DNA of 5,476 nucleotides from CAZKCK01 sp964552325 (lineage in GTDB: Bacteria; Bacteroidota; Bacteroidia; Bacteroidales; TTA-H9): positions 1 to 5,476 of the forward strand of contig CAZKHA010000213.1 in NCBI GenBank assembly GCA_964552325.1. Reading direction: 5' to 3'. Within the stretch, counting starts at the first letter, position 1, and the number at the start of each line of letters is the position of its first letter. The notes beneath the pieces are model-generated. The model was not told the origin of the DNA. It worked only from the letters and a program-made list of their open reading frames with translations, and did no database searches. Position numbers and translations under genes: made by a program. This document shows, one piece after another, positions 1-5,476 of the stretch.

Positions 1-99
1 GCATAACTCGTAAATATTCCCATGTTTGTCACGCTTTCTTTGTTTACTATTTGCTTACCAACAACTTAAACCCCTATGCCAAAATTCTGTTTTATCCAT

Positions 100-130
100 G
101 TTTAAACGTTTATAAACGAATATAAACCTT
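100..130. repeat. Three tandem 10-bp AT-rich repeats with an embedded perfect palindrome
   Basis: Positions 101-110, 111-120 and 121-130 read TTTAAACGTT, TATAAACGAA and TATAAACCTT. These are three imperfect copies of TWTAAACSWW spaced exactly one DNA helical turn apart. Two perfect palindromes overlap them: GTTTAAAC (100-107) and CGTTTATAAACG (107-118). Helically phased repeats around a palindrome are what a DNA-binding protein site can look like, and this block lies in the leader of the predicted leftward transcript. A chance AT-rich tract is equally possible. No regulator gene is present in the window to link to it. Confidence 0.4.
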
Positions 131-246
131 TGTACACGGCTAGACCGCGTAAGGGTGGTGGTAGGTGCTGGGCGTAAACCGGCTGTATTCTTGAAATGCA
201 GCATAGTGTTTGGAGCATAGGATTACATACATTCATTATACTGCCA

Positions 247-277
247 CAAATATAGACAAAGGTTTAATTGCCTGCAA
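247..277 (-). promoter_or_regulatory. Predicted Bacteroidota-type promoter, leftward
   Basis: Read on the minus strand, TTG (277-275), a 20-nt spacer and TATATTTG (254-247) match the Bacteroidota sigma-ABfr pattern of TTG, about 20 nt, TAnnTTTG. Transcription would start near 240 and run toward the left edge. It would give a leader of roughly 215 nt before the first minus-strand ATG that stays open to the edge (21-23). This is the best promoter match in the window, having both boxes and correct spacing. It implies that the left neighbour is a leftward gene divergent from lnt. That gene is not in the window, so the link is inferred. Confidence 0.5.
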
Positions 278-593
278 CCGTATCCATAAATTTTCTTTTA
301 TAGTTGATAAAATGCAAGGAAGTTGTTTGGGTTTTACTTGCAACAAATTTGAGTTCAATTGTTTGTATATGCTAAAATCCATCAACCCACATCGTAGTCT
401 TGCCTTTGTTGTGTAAAAGCCGGCTCAAAAGGGACGTGCATGCTTACTTGGTTGGCTTAGCTGGTAGTAAATGTTGGATTAAAGAGGGCAAAGTACGACT
501 CGTCCTGAATTTTCTTTCTAGCAAAGCCCTTATAAGATTTGGTTAATTTGGCGCACTCTACTAAAACCTATGGCCTACACCACCGCAAATAGA

Positions 594-601
594 TACTTTT
601 G
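594..601 (+). promoter_or_regulatory. Probable -7 box of the lnt promoter
   Basis: TACTTTTG matches the Bacteroidota -7 consensus TAnnTTTG and is followed by GC, as is common in that phylum. Transcription would start around 608, giving a leader of about 70 nt before the lnt ATG at 680. The -33 region is weak: at the expected distance I find only TGG rather than TTG. No Shine-Dalgarno sequence precedes the ATG, which is normal for Bacteroidota. Confidence 0.45.
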
Positions 602-679
602 CAGGCAAAATACTTGGCTCCCCAATTGGGCGTTTAAGTATAGTTTACGCTCAAAATTAGCACTAAACGGTTTTATTAC

Positions 680-2290
680 ATGAAAACCAAACATTTACTC
701 TCGCTCTCGCTGCTCTCAGGCCTATGGTTATGGCTTGCATGGCCTTCGCATGGTTTCCCGGCATTGTTGTTTGTGGCTTTTGTGCCTTTGCTGTTTGTTG
801 AGGATTACTATCTTAGGAACAAGGAGAAACACAGCCGTTTTGCCATCCTGAAATGGGCCTACCTAAGCTTTTTTGTGTGGAATGCACTCACAACTTGGTG
901 GATATGGAACTCTACCCCGTTTGGTGCTATTATGGCCATAGTACTGAACGCATTGTTTATGGCGCTCATCTTTACCTTCTTCCACATAAGCCGCCGCACG
1001 CTAAAACAAGAACACCATGGCATTTGGTTGTTGGTGGTATATTGGCTGGCCTTCGAGTACTTTCACCTCGACTGGGACCTCTCGTGGCCCTGGCTCAACC
1101 TTGGAAATGCATTTGCGCTCTACCCCAAATGGATACAGTGGTACGAATTCACCGGCAGCCTGGGCGGCTCGTTCTGGGTGTTGGTGGCCAACATACTGCT
1201 GTTTAAAGCCGTAAAAGCATTTATTGCCAAGCAAAAAAAGCATTTGCCGTATGCCTTGGCATTTGTGGGGCTGATAGCGGTTCCGCTGCTGGTGTCGTTT
1301 GGCATGTATGCCAATTACCACGAAAAGGGTAAACCCGTGAAATGCGTGGTGGTACAGCCCAATATTGATCCATGGAGCGAACAGTATTCGTTGCCGGTTA
1401 AAGAAGTGTTTATGCGCAACGTTGGGCTGGGCATGCACAAACTTGATTCGACTACTCGTTTTTTTGTATGCCCTGAATCTGCCCTGCAAGAAGATATTTG
1501 GCTGAACAACCCCGACAACTCGGAGAGCATTGGCCTGATACGCAACTTTATCAAGCATCAGCCACAACTTACCATGATAATTGGTGCCAGCACGTTTAAA
1601 AATTATGAACCCGGCGAAGCGCTGTCGGCCACGGTTCGCAAGTACAAAAATGGCAATGGGTATTACGATGCCTTTAATACGGCTTTTGTACTGGATTCAA
1701 CTGCTGGTATTGGGTATTACCACAAATCGAAACTGGTGCCAGGCCCCGAAAAACTTCCCTTCCCGCAGATGTTGAGGCCTTTTCAGGAATTTGCTTTCGA
1801 CTTGGGTGGTACGGTTGGAAGTTTAGGCCTCTCGCCGGAGCGAACGGTGTTTACAAATAGCAGTAATGGCGTTAAATACAGCGTAGTGGTTTGCTACGAA
1901 TCAATTTACGGTGACTTTATGGCGCAGTTTGTGCGCAACGGGGCTGAACTACTTTTTATCATCACCAACGATGGTTGGTGGGGCCATACCGATGGGCATC
2001 GGCAACATTTTTCGTTTGCTATTTTACGTGCCATCGAAACCAGGCGAAGCATCGCGCGCTCGGCCAATACAGGTATTTCGGGCTTTGTAAACCAACGTGG
2101 CGACATTGTACAGCAAACACCTTATTGGCAGGCTGCCACCCTTTCTGAAACGCTGTTGGCCAACAACCAACAAACCTTTTACACCATGCATGGCGATTAT
2201 ATTGGCCGGTTGGCGTTTTTTACTTCGGGCTTGTTCGTGTTGCTAACGGTGGTAATGGGCTTGCTGAATCGCAAAAAAGGCAGGCTTTAG
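680..2290 (+). CDS. lnt: Apolipoprotein N-acyltransferase
   Basis: This inner-membrane enzyme transfers an acyl chain from phospholipid to the alpha-amino group of the N-terminal diacylglyceryl-cysteine of apolipoproteins, the last step of lipoprotein maturation after Lgt and LspA. The 536-residue protein is near the usual family length. It has several hydrophobic segments within residues 1-210, a periplasmic nitrilase-like domain (about 218-500) and a C-terminal membrane helix (about 507-529), as in known Lnt. The triad is visible: Glu266 in CPESAL, Lys349 in YHKSKLVPGPE and Cys405 in VVVCYES. Tyr406-Glu407 follow the cysteine, as in E. coli Lnt, and Glu357 fits the conserved second glutamate. 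The NDGWWG (430-435) and SANTG (461-465) blocks are also typical. The ATG at 680 begins a plausible first membrane segment (MKTKHLLSLSLLSG). The gene stands alone, with long upstream DNA and a convergent hflX only 2 nt beyond its stop. Nothing suggests truncation or decay, and identification is secure. Confidence 0.96.
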   Translation: MKTKHLLSLSLLSGLWLWLAWPSHGFPALLFVAFVPLLFVEDYYLRNKEKHSRFAILKWAYLSFFVWNALTTWWIWNSTPFGAIMAIVLNALFMALIFTFFHISRRTLKQEHHGIWLLVVYWLAFEYFHLDWDLSWPWLNLGNAFALYPKWIQWYEFTGSLGGSFWVLVANILLFKAVKAFIAKQKKHLPYALAFVGLIAVPLLVSFGMYANYHEKGKPVKCVVVQPNIDPWSEQYSLPVKEVFMRNVGLGMHKLDSTTRFFVCPESALQEDIWLNNPDNSESIGLIRNFIKHQPQLTMIIGASTFKNYEPGEALSATVRKYKNGNGYYDAFNTAFVLDSTAGIGYYHKSKLVPGPEKLPFPQMLRPFQEFAFDLGGTVGSLGLSPERTVFTNSSNGVKYSVVVCYESIYGDFMAQFVRNGAELLFIITNDGWWGHTDGHRQHFSFAILRAIETRRSIARSANTGISGFVNQRGDIVQQTPYWQAATLSETLLANNQQTFYTMHGDYIGRLAFFTSGLFVLLTVVMGLLNRKKGRL

Positions 2291-2292
2291 TT

Positions 2293-3492
2293 TTAAGTAA
2301 GATCCGGAAAGCCCGTGGCATATGGATACCGAATCTTGTACTGTCTGATGACGTTTTCGAGGATTACCTGCTTTAGGCTTTCTGTCTCGAGCTTGTGAAC
2401 CGCCGAAATAAACACCGCCGGTGCATTCTCTTTGGCCATCCAAGTATTCTTCAATTCCTCGGCTGAAATTACTGGGTTAATATTATCCGGTATTACATCA
2501 GGATCAGGAGGTTGTGGCAAAAGATCGGTCTTGTTAAATACCATGATTACGGGTTTATTGCCGGCTCCAATCTCTTTAAGGGTTTGTTTTACAACTTCAA
2601 TTTGCTCGGTGAGGCCAGGGTGCGAAATATCAGCCACATGCAGCAGCACATCGGCTTCGCGTACCTCGTCGAGGGTTGATTTAAACGATTCGACCAAGGT
2701 ATGTGGCAACTTGCGGATAAACCCAACCGTATCGGACAACAAAAAAGGCGTGCTTCCCAGCACCACTTTACGCACCGTGGTATCGAGTGTGGCAAAAAGC
2801 TTATTCTCTGCAAACACCTCTGACTTGCTGAGCAAATTCATGAGCGTTGATTTCCCCACATTGGTATAGCCCACCAAAGCCACCCGAATAAGCTGCCCAC
2901 GGTTTTTGCGCTGTGTAACGTTAATCTTGTCAATCTCTTTTAGCTTTTCCTTGAGGAAAGAGATACGGTCGCGGATAATCCTTCGGTCGGTTTCAATTTC
3001 TTTCTCGCCAGGTCCACGCATCCCAATACCTCCGCGCTGTTTCTCCAGATGCGTCCACATTCGTGTAAGCCTAGGGAGCAAATATTGGTATTGGGCCAAC
3101 TCAACTTGTGTACGTGCATGGGCTGTGCGGGCCCGGCGTGCAAAAATATCCAAGATTAGGTTGTTTCTGTCCAGTACCTTGCAATTCAGTGCTTTTTCGA
3201 TATTGCGAAACTGACTTGACGATAGCTCATCGTCAAATACTGCCATGCCAATCGCGTTTTCGTGGATGTATTCGGCTATATCCTGCAGCCTACCCGAACC
3301 TACAAAGGTGCGCGAATCTGGGTTGGGCAGCCTTTGCTTAAACCGCTTGGTAACCACACCACCTGCAGTGTCAACCAAAAACTCCAATTCATCAAGGTAT
3401 TCGTTTACTTGTGCCTCGCTTTGCTGCGGTGTTATAATACCGATAAGTACTGCCGTTTCGTTTTGTTTGGATATGGTGGAGTTTGATTGCAT
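2293..3492 (-). CDS. hflX: GTPase HflX, ribosome-associated
   Basis: HflX is a cytoplasmic GTPase of the Obg-HflX group that binds the 50S subunit and, in studied bacteria, splits stalled or hibernating 70S ribosomes under heat or antibiotic stress. The 399-residue protein has the HflX N-terminal domain (PDSRTFVGSGRLQDI at 58-72), the family's glycine-rich GGIGMRGPGEKEIETDRR stretch (154-171), and a charged, probably coiled-coil linker (about 172-197). The G domain follows: G1 GYTNVGKS (208-215), G2 around FATLDTT (233-239), G3 DTVGF (254-258), G4 NKTD (320-323) and G5 SAV (363-365). About 40 residues, proline/aspartate-rich and then EELKNTWMAK, separate G4 from G5; this longer linker is usual in Bacteroidota homologues. 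All nucleotide-binding motifs are intact, so it should be active. The ATG at 3490-3492 is preceded by AT-rich sequence without a Shine-Dalgarno. The gene is convergent with lnt and divergent from the esterase. No convincing promoter was found upstream. Confidence 0.96.
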   Translation of the reverse strand: MQSNSTISKQNETAVLIGIITPQQSEAQVNEYLDELEFLVDTAGGVVTKRFKQRLPNPDSRTFVGSGRLQDIAEYIHENAIGMAVFDDELSSSQFRNIEKALNCKVLDRNNLILDIFARRARTAHARTQVELAQYQYLLPRLTRMWTHLEKQRGGIGMRGPGEKEIETDRRIIRDRISFLKEKLKEIDKINVTQRKNRGQLIRVALVGYTNVGKSTLMNLLSKSEVFAENKLFATLDTTVRKVVLGSTPFLLSDTVGFIRKLPHTLVESFKSTLDEVREADVLLHVADISHPGLTEQIEVVKQTLKEIGAGNKPVIMVFNKTDLLPQPPDPDVIPDNINPVISAEELKNTWMAKENAPAVFISAVHKLETESLKQVILENVIRQYKIRYPYATGFPDLT

Positions 3493-3742
3493 AGTTATAA
3501 GTTGAAGTAATACAGTATGTACAATGTTTAGAAAACTAAGAAAGCCCGGAAGCTGCTACCGTTTTGTAGGCATTTGGTTCGTTAAATGACACGCTCAGGC
3601 CTGCAGGTTTTCAGCATTCCACTTAAATTGTTGGCATGCCGTACATACAAAGATTGTGGCAAATTTCGTAAAAAATTCGCAGCAAACCCCTTTTATGCTG
3701 CCATGTTGCACAATATGGTCCTTAATTGTTTGTGGAAACCGC

Positions 3743-3750
3743 TACATTTG
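3743..3750 (+). promoter_or_regulatory. Possible -7 box for the esterase gene
   Basis: TACATTTG fits the Bacteroidota -7 consensus TAnnTTTG exactly. The matching TTG box is missing at the normal distance: the nearest upstream TTG copies leave gaps of 14 or 34 nt. If used, transcription would start near 3757 and leave a leader of only about 9 nt before the ATG at 3766. This is a tentative call. The alternative is a promoter further upstream with translation starting earlier, for example at 3703 or 3715. Confidence 0.25.
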
Positions 3751-3765
3751 TTGAAAAAAATAGCC

Positions 3766-4911
3766 ATGCGTAACCCAATTCTGTTCATGCTGCTCCTACT
3801 GCCCAGCATCGGACTATCGCAAAACTTTTCGAGATTTATCGAAACAACTAGCCTGTTACCCCAAGCAAAACGGCATCTTGCCATTGATAGCTTTTTGAAA
3901 GCCCAGCAAGCCTTTCCTATAATAGAACAGGATTCGGTGGTGCACTTTGTTTATACGGGTAAGGCCATGAGCGTGAGCCTTGCCGGCGATGTTACCGATT
4001 GGAAACCCGGTGTGATGAACTTCTCGAATATCCCCAATACCCAGTTTTGGTACAGAACTGACACCTACCACCCGGCCTCACGCATTGATTATAAGTTGGT
4101 GGTGGATGGAAGCATTTGGATGGCTGATCCACGAAACCCGAATGCTTGTGCAGGTGGCTATGGGTCCAATTCGGAGCTCAGGATGCCGAAGTTTCGTTAC
4201 CCAACCGAATCAGCCGAGTGCCAAGGCAAGTCCTGTGGAATTCAAATTGATACCCTAATCCAAAGCACTTTTATGGGGCAGGCAAGACGGTTTGTTGTGC
4301 TGTTGCCACCCAACTATAAAACCACAACGCAACGTTATCCAACTATTTACATACATGATGGCCAAGACTTTTTACATTACGGACAGGCTCAACATATTTT
4401 GGCCAATGTAATGGCAGAGGGTTCGATGCAAGAAGTAATTGCCGTTTTTGTGTACCCTGTTGAGCGCGATGCCGAGTATTCTGGGAAGCTTCAGGAACGG
4501 TTTACAAACTTTATGGTTTCCGAATTGGTACCTTGGGTAGATACCAACTTCCGAACGCTTCCCCAACCTCACAACCGCTTGGTTATGGGAATTTCGAACG
4601 GTGGGAATATCTCGCTATGGCAGGCGGTAATGCATCCTGAAGTATTTGGCTGTGTAGCCGCCCAATCAAGCAATGTAGAAGAAAACATCTTGAAGGCATT
4701 CAAAAAAAAGAAGCTATTGCCACTTCGTATTTATACCGATATTGGGTTGTATGATTTATCGGTGCTAAAACCAAAAGTAGAAGCCCTTAATCGCTTGCTA
4801 GTTAATAATCGCTTTGATTATAAACATGTTGTGTTGCCCGACGGACATAGTTGGTGCAATTGGAGAAGCCATTGGAAAGAAATCTTTGGGCATTTTTTTG
4901 CGCCTAAATAG
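3766..4911 (+). CDS. Secreted enterochelin-esterase-like (esterase D) alpha/beta hydrolase
   Basis: This is a predicted exported serine esterase of 381 residues from the ATG at 3766. The frame stays open upstream to an ATG at 3586, but I chose 3766 because it places a signal peptide at the N-terminus: MRNP, a leucine-rich core, then a likely cut between Ser18 and Gln19. The extra 60 upstream residues look non-coding. Residues about 55-140 resemble an E-set/CBM48-type beta-sandwich (VHFVYTGKAMSVSLAGDVTDW, then IDYKLVVDG and WMADPRNPN), a domain often placed before the catalytic domain in Fes-like and XynZ-like esterases. The alpha/beta-hydrolase part (about 165-378) has IYIHDGQDF (194-202), the nucleophile elbow GISNGG (275-280, Ser277), a likely acid Asp330 in GLYD, and His361 in DGHSW. 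The substrate is unknown: siderophore esters, feruloyl or acetyl groups on polysaccharide, or other esters. No siderophore, TonB/SusCD or glycoside hydrolase gene adjoins it in the window, so context does not decide. Family membership is confident, specificity is not. Confidence 0.85.
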   Translation: MRNPILFMLLLLPSIGLSQNFSRFIETTSLLPQAKRHLAIDSFLKAQQAFPIIEQDSVVHFVYTGKAMSVSLAGDVTDWKPGVMNFSNIPNTQFWYRTDTYHPASRIDYKLVVDGSIWMADPRNPNACAGGYGSNSELRMPKFRYPTESAECQGKSCGIQIDTLIQSTFMGQARRFVVLLPPNYKTTTQRYPTIYIHDGQDFLHYGQAQHILANVMAEGSMQEVIAVFVYPVERDAEYSGKLQERFTNFMVSELVPWVDTNFRTLPQPHNRLVMGISNGGNISLWQAVMHPEVFGCVAAQSSNVEENILKAFKKKKLLPLRIYTDIGLYDLSVLKPKVEALNRLLVNNRFDYKHVVLPDGHSWCNWRSHWKEIFGHFFAPK

Positions 4912-4992
4912 CCCATCTTGATTGATTGGTTGCCATTAAACCGCTTGTTTCGCCTTTAAAAGAACTATTGGTATATCGCTAACACACCCTTG

Positions 4993-5018
4993 GGCTTTCT
5001 AATTGATTAAAAAAAGCC
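4993..5018. repeat. Short inverted repeat downstream of the esterase
   Basis: GGCTTT (4993-4998) and AAAGCC (5013-5018) are a perfect 6-bp inverted repeat around a 14-nt AT-rich loop that can itself form a weak inner TAA/TTA pairing. No T-tract follows on either strand, so it is not a convincing intrinsic terminator. It may slow exonucleases or simply be chance. Confidence 0.25.
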
Positions 5019-5044
5019 AATAGAATATTGGGGAGTGTATGTAC

Positions 5045-5065
5045 AAACCTTGATACAAGTTTTTT
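5045..5065 (+). terminator. Weak candidate intrinsic terminator after the esterase
   Basis: AAACCTTG (5045-5052), an ATA loop and CAAGTTTT (5056-5063) form a hairpin with one C-T mismatch. The 3' arm runs into a six-T tract (5060-5065). The stem is short and AT-rich with a three-nucleotide loop, so its stability is low. It lies about 130 nt past the esterase stop codon and is the only hairpin plus T-tract arrangement seen on the plus strand in this spacer. Confidence 0.25.
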
Positions 5066-5134
5066 GGCTCTTCGCTGCTTTTTGTGGGTAATTTTTGGTA
5101 TTCAAAGAAGATTTGTTTGGTTAGAGGTTGGTTT

Positions 5135-5181
5135 TAGTGATGAGAAGTGAGAGATGATTTATGAGAGATTAGTGATTAGTA
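5135..5181. repeat. Low-complexity TAGTGATGAG-type degenerate repeat
   Basis: The stretch is built almost only from variants of GTGATGAG, AGTGAGAG, ATGAGAG and TAGTGATTAGT in succession, with C nearly absent. Similar slippage-prone words occur in spacers of environmental Bacteroidota as dispersed non-coding repeats (from general knowledge, not searched). No coding or structural role is visible. Confidence 0.45.
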
Positions 5182-5214
5182 ACCCCCATTGGAAACTCAA
5201 CAAATCAGCCATTT

Positions 5215-5254
5215 GACACAGAGTTTCTAAGAGGCCGCACAGAGGGCACAGAGG
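5215..5254. repeat. CACAGAG repeat cluster with a perfect 9-bp tandem duplication
   Basis: GCACAGAGG occurs twice back to back (5237-5245 and 5246-5254), preceded by the related GACACAGAG at 5215-5223. CACAGAG-type repeats of this kind are known as recurrent spacer sequences in many environmental bacterial genomes, a statement from general knowledge rather than a search. It looks like a decayed copy of such a dispersed repeat, and no gene is associated with it. Confidence 0.5.
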
Positions 5255-5338
5255 TGTAAAACCCATCAACCCCTTTTGGATGAAAGGTACAAGGTCAAGG
5301 GTGTGCGATCGTTCTGGAAATAGGAATAGTGTGGGCAT

Positions 5339-5360
5339 AACAACTTATCAACTCATCACC
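5339..5360. repeat. AACTTATCAACTCATCACC low-complexity patch
   Basis: Two or three imperfect copies of an AACTCATC-like word follow each other (AACTTATC, AACTCATC, then ACC). It resembles the complement-type counterpart of the TGATGAG words at 5135-5181 and probably belongs to the same class of slippage-derived spacer repeats. It is short, so confidence is low. Confidence 0.3.
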
Positions 5361-5476
5361 AAACTTGACTGGTCTTTAACTGGAAATCAGCGATGGCCAA
5401 ATAATATGGAAGCAGAATGCTAATCGGGCTAATTCTCGTGGGGATGTAGAATCGGACTCGTAAATCTGATGGACGA

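Larger units (their letters stand above)
1..593. other. Long intergenic spacer without a convincing gene
   Basis: I see no gene with recognisable protein content here. An open frame at 210-416 (plus strand, 68 codons) begins with TTG and has a random-looking, Cys/Ile/Asn-rich composition with no domain, so I treat it as chance. No tRNA, rRNA or CRISPR unit is visible. The notable contents are a leftward promoter at 247-277 and a cluster of 10-bp AT-rich repeats at 100-130. On the minus strand, a 14-codon frame (55-99, MDKTEFWHRGLSCW then TAA) is followed by an ATG at 21-23 that opens a frame (MGIFTSY) running off the left edge. That ATG may be the start of a leftward gene outside the window, but seven codons cannot establish it. 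Confidence 0.6.
4912..5476. other. Gene-free spacer rich in degenerate repeats
   Basis: No protein frame with recognisable content occurs on either strand and no RNA gene is evident. The left part (4912-5100) is AT-rich with two small inverted repeats. The centre and right part (about 5135-5360) is low-complexity, with GTGATGAG-like, CACAGAG-like and ATCAACTCATCA-like words. The final stretch carries a start-less open frame at 5380-5460 (plus strand, 27 codons, ending in a TAA at 5461-5463) whose translation includes QNANRANSRGDVESDS. It may be part of a dispersed non-coding repeat rather than a gene, since no start codon or domain supports coding. Confidence 0.6.

Noticed and set aside
6..15. 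ACTCGTAAAT at both ends of the window (6-15 and 5456-5465), as terminal repeats of an element
   Set aside because: Several exact 10-mer pairs are expected by chance in 5.5 kb, the match does not extend, and the enclosed genes are ordinary chromosomal genes with no transposase or integrase.
210..416. 68-codon plus-strand frame in the left spacer
   Set aside because: It starts with TTG, has no promoter on its strand, no domain, and an amino-acid composition expected of translated AT-rich spacer. The best promoter here points the other way and lies inside it.
455..520. tRNA-like D-arm wording (GGCTTAGCTGGTAG) in the left spacer
   Set aside because: No acceptor stem, anticodon arm or T-arm can be placed at the right distances, so it is not a tRNA.
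1001..1567. 188-codon minus-strand frame inside lnt
   Set aside because: It is the antisense shadow of lnt. The plus-strand product is a clear Lnt with all catalytic residues, while this frame has no recognisable motif.
2432..2869. 145-codon plus-strand frame inside hflX
   Set aside because: It is the antisense of the HflX G domain. It is Ser/Thr/Arg-rich without domain features, whereas the minus-strand product has all five G motifs.
3531..3538. TAGTTTTC on the minus strand as an hflX -7 box
   Set aside because: It misses the final G of TAnnTTTG and has no TTG at the required upstream distance, so the match is too weak to call.
680..4911. lnt, hflX and esterase as a new functional system
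   Set aside because: The genes alternate in orientation, share no promoter, and belong to well-known families with unrelated roles, so nothing in the sequence ties them together.

Overview
The window looks like chromosomal DNA of a free-living Bacteroidota (Bacteroidetes) bacterium. The evidence is the protein style (an Lnt with the Y-H-K-S-K-L-V-P-G-P-E active-site loop, and an HflX with the long G4-G5 linker and the tyrosine/proline-rich tail usual in that phylum), the lack of Shine-Dalgarno sequences before starts, and several matches to the phylum's promoter pattern (TTG, about 20 nt, TAnnTTTG). Base composition looks moderate, with AT-rich spacers. A genus cannot be named from this sequence alone.

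Layout: (1) 1-679 is a long spacer with no convincing gene. It holds a well-formed leftward promoter (247-277, minus strand), a small array of 10-bp AT-rich repeats with a perfect palindrome (100-130), and a probable promoter for the next gene (594-601). (2) 680-2290, plus strand: apolipoprotein N-acyltransferase (lnt), complete with its catalytic triad. (3) 2293-3492, minus strand: the ribosome-associated GTPase HflX, complete, meeting lnt tail-to-tail with only 2 nt between the stop codons. (4) 3493-3765: spacer between the divergent hflX and esterase genes. (5) 3766-4911, plus strand: a secreted esterase of the enterochelin-esterase/esterase-D type, with a signal peptide, an N-terminal beta-sandwich (E-set/CBM48-like) domain and a complete Ser-Asp-His set. 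(6) 4912-5476 is a gene-free tail with a weak terminator-like hairpin and three patches of low-complexity degenerate repeats, including a perfect 9-bp tandem duplication.

The three genes do not form an operon: their orientations are plus, minus, plus. They cover envelope lipoprotein maturation (lnt), ribosome rescue or splitting under stress (hflX), and a periplasmic or exported hydrolase. No defence system, CRISPR array, RNA gene, intact mobile element or new multi-gene system is visible. The coding part is ordinary, and what deserves a second look lies in the two long spacers.
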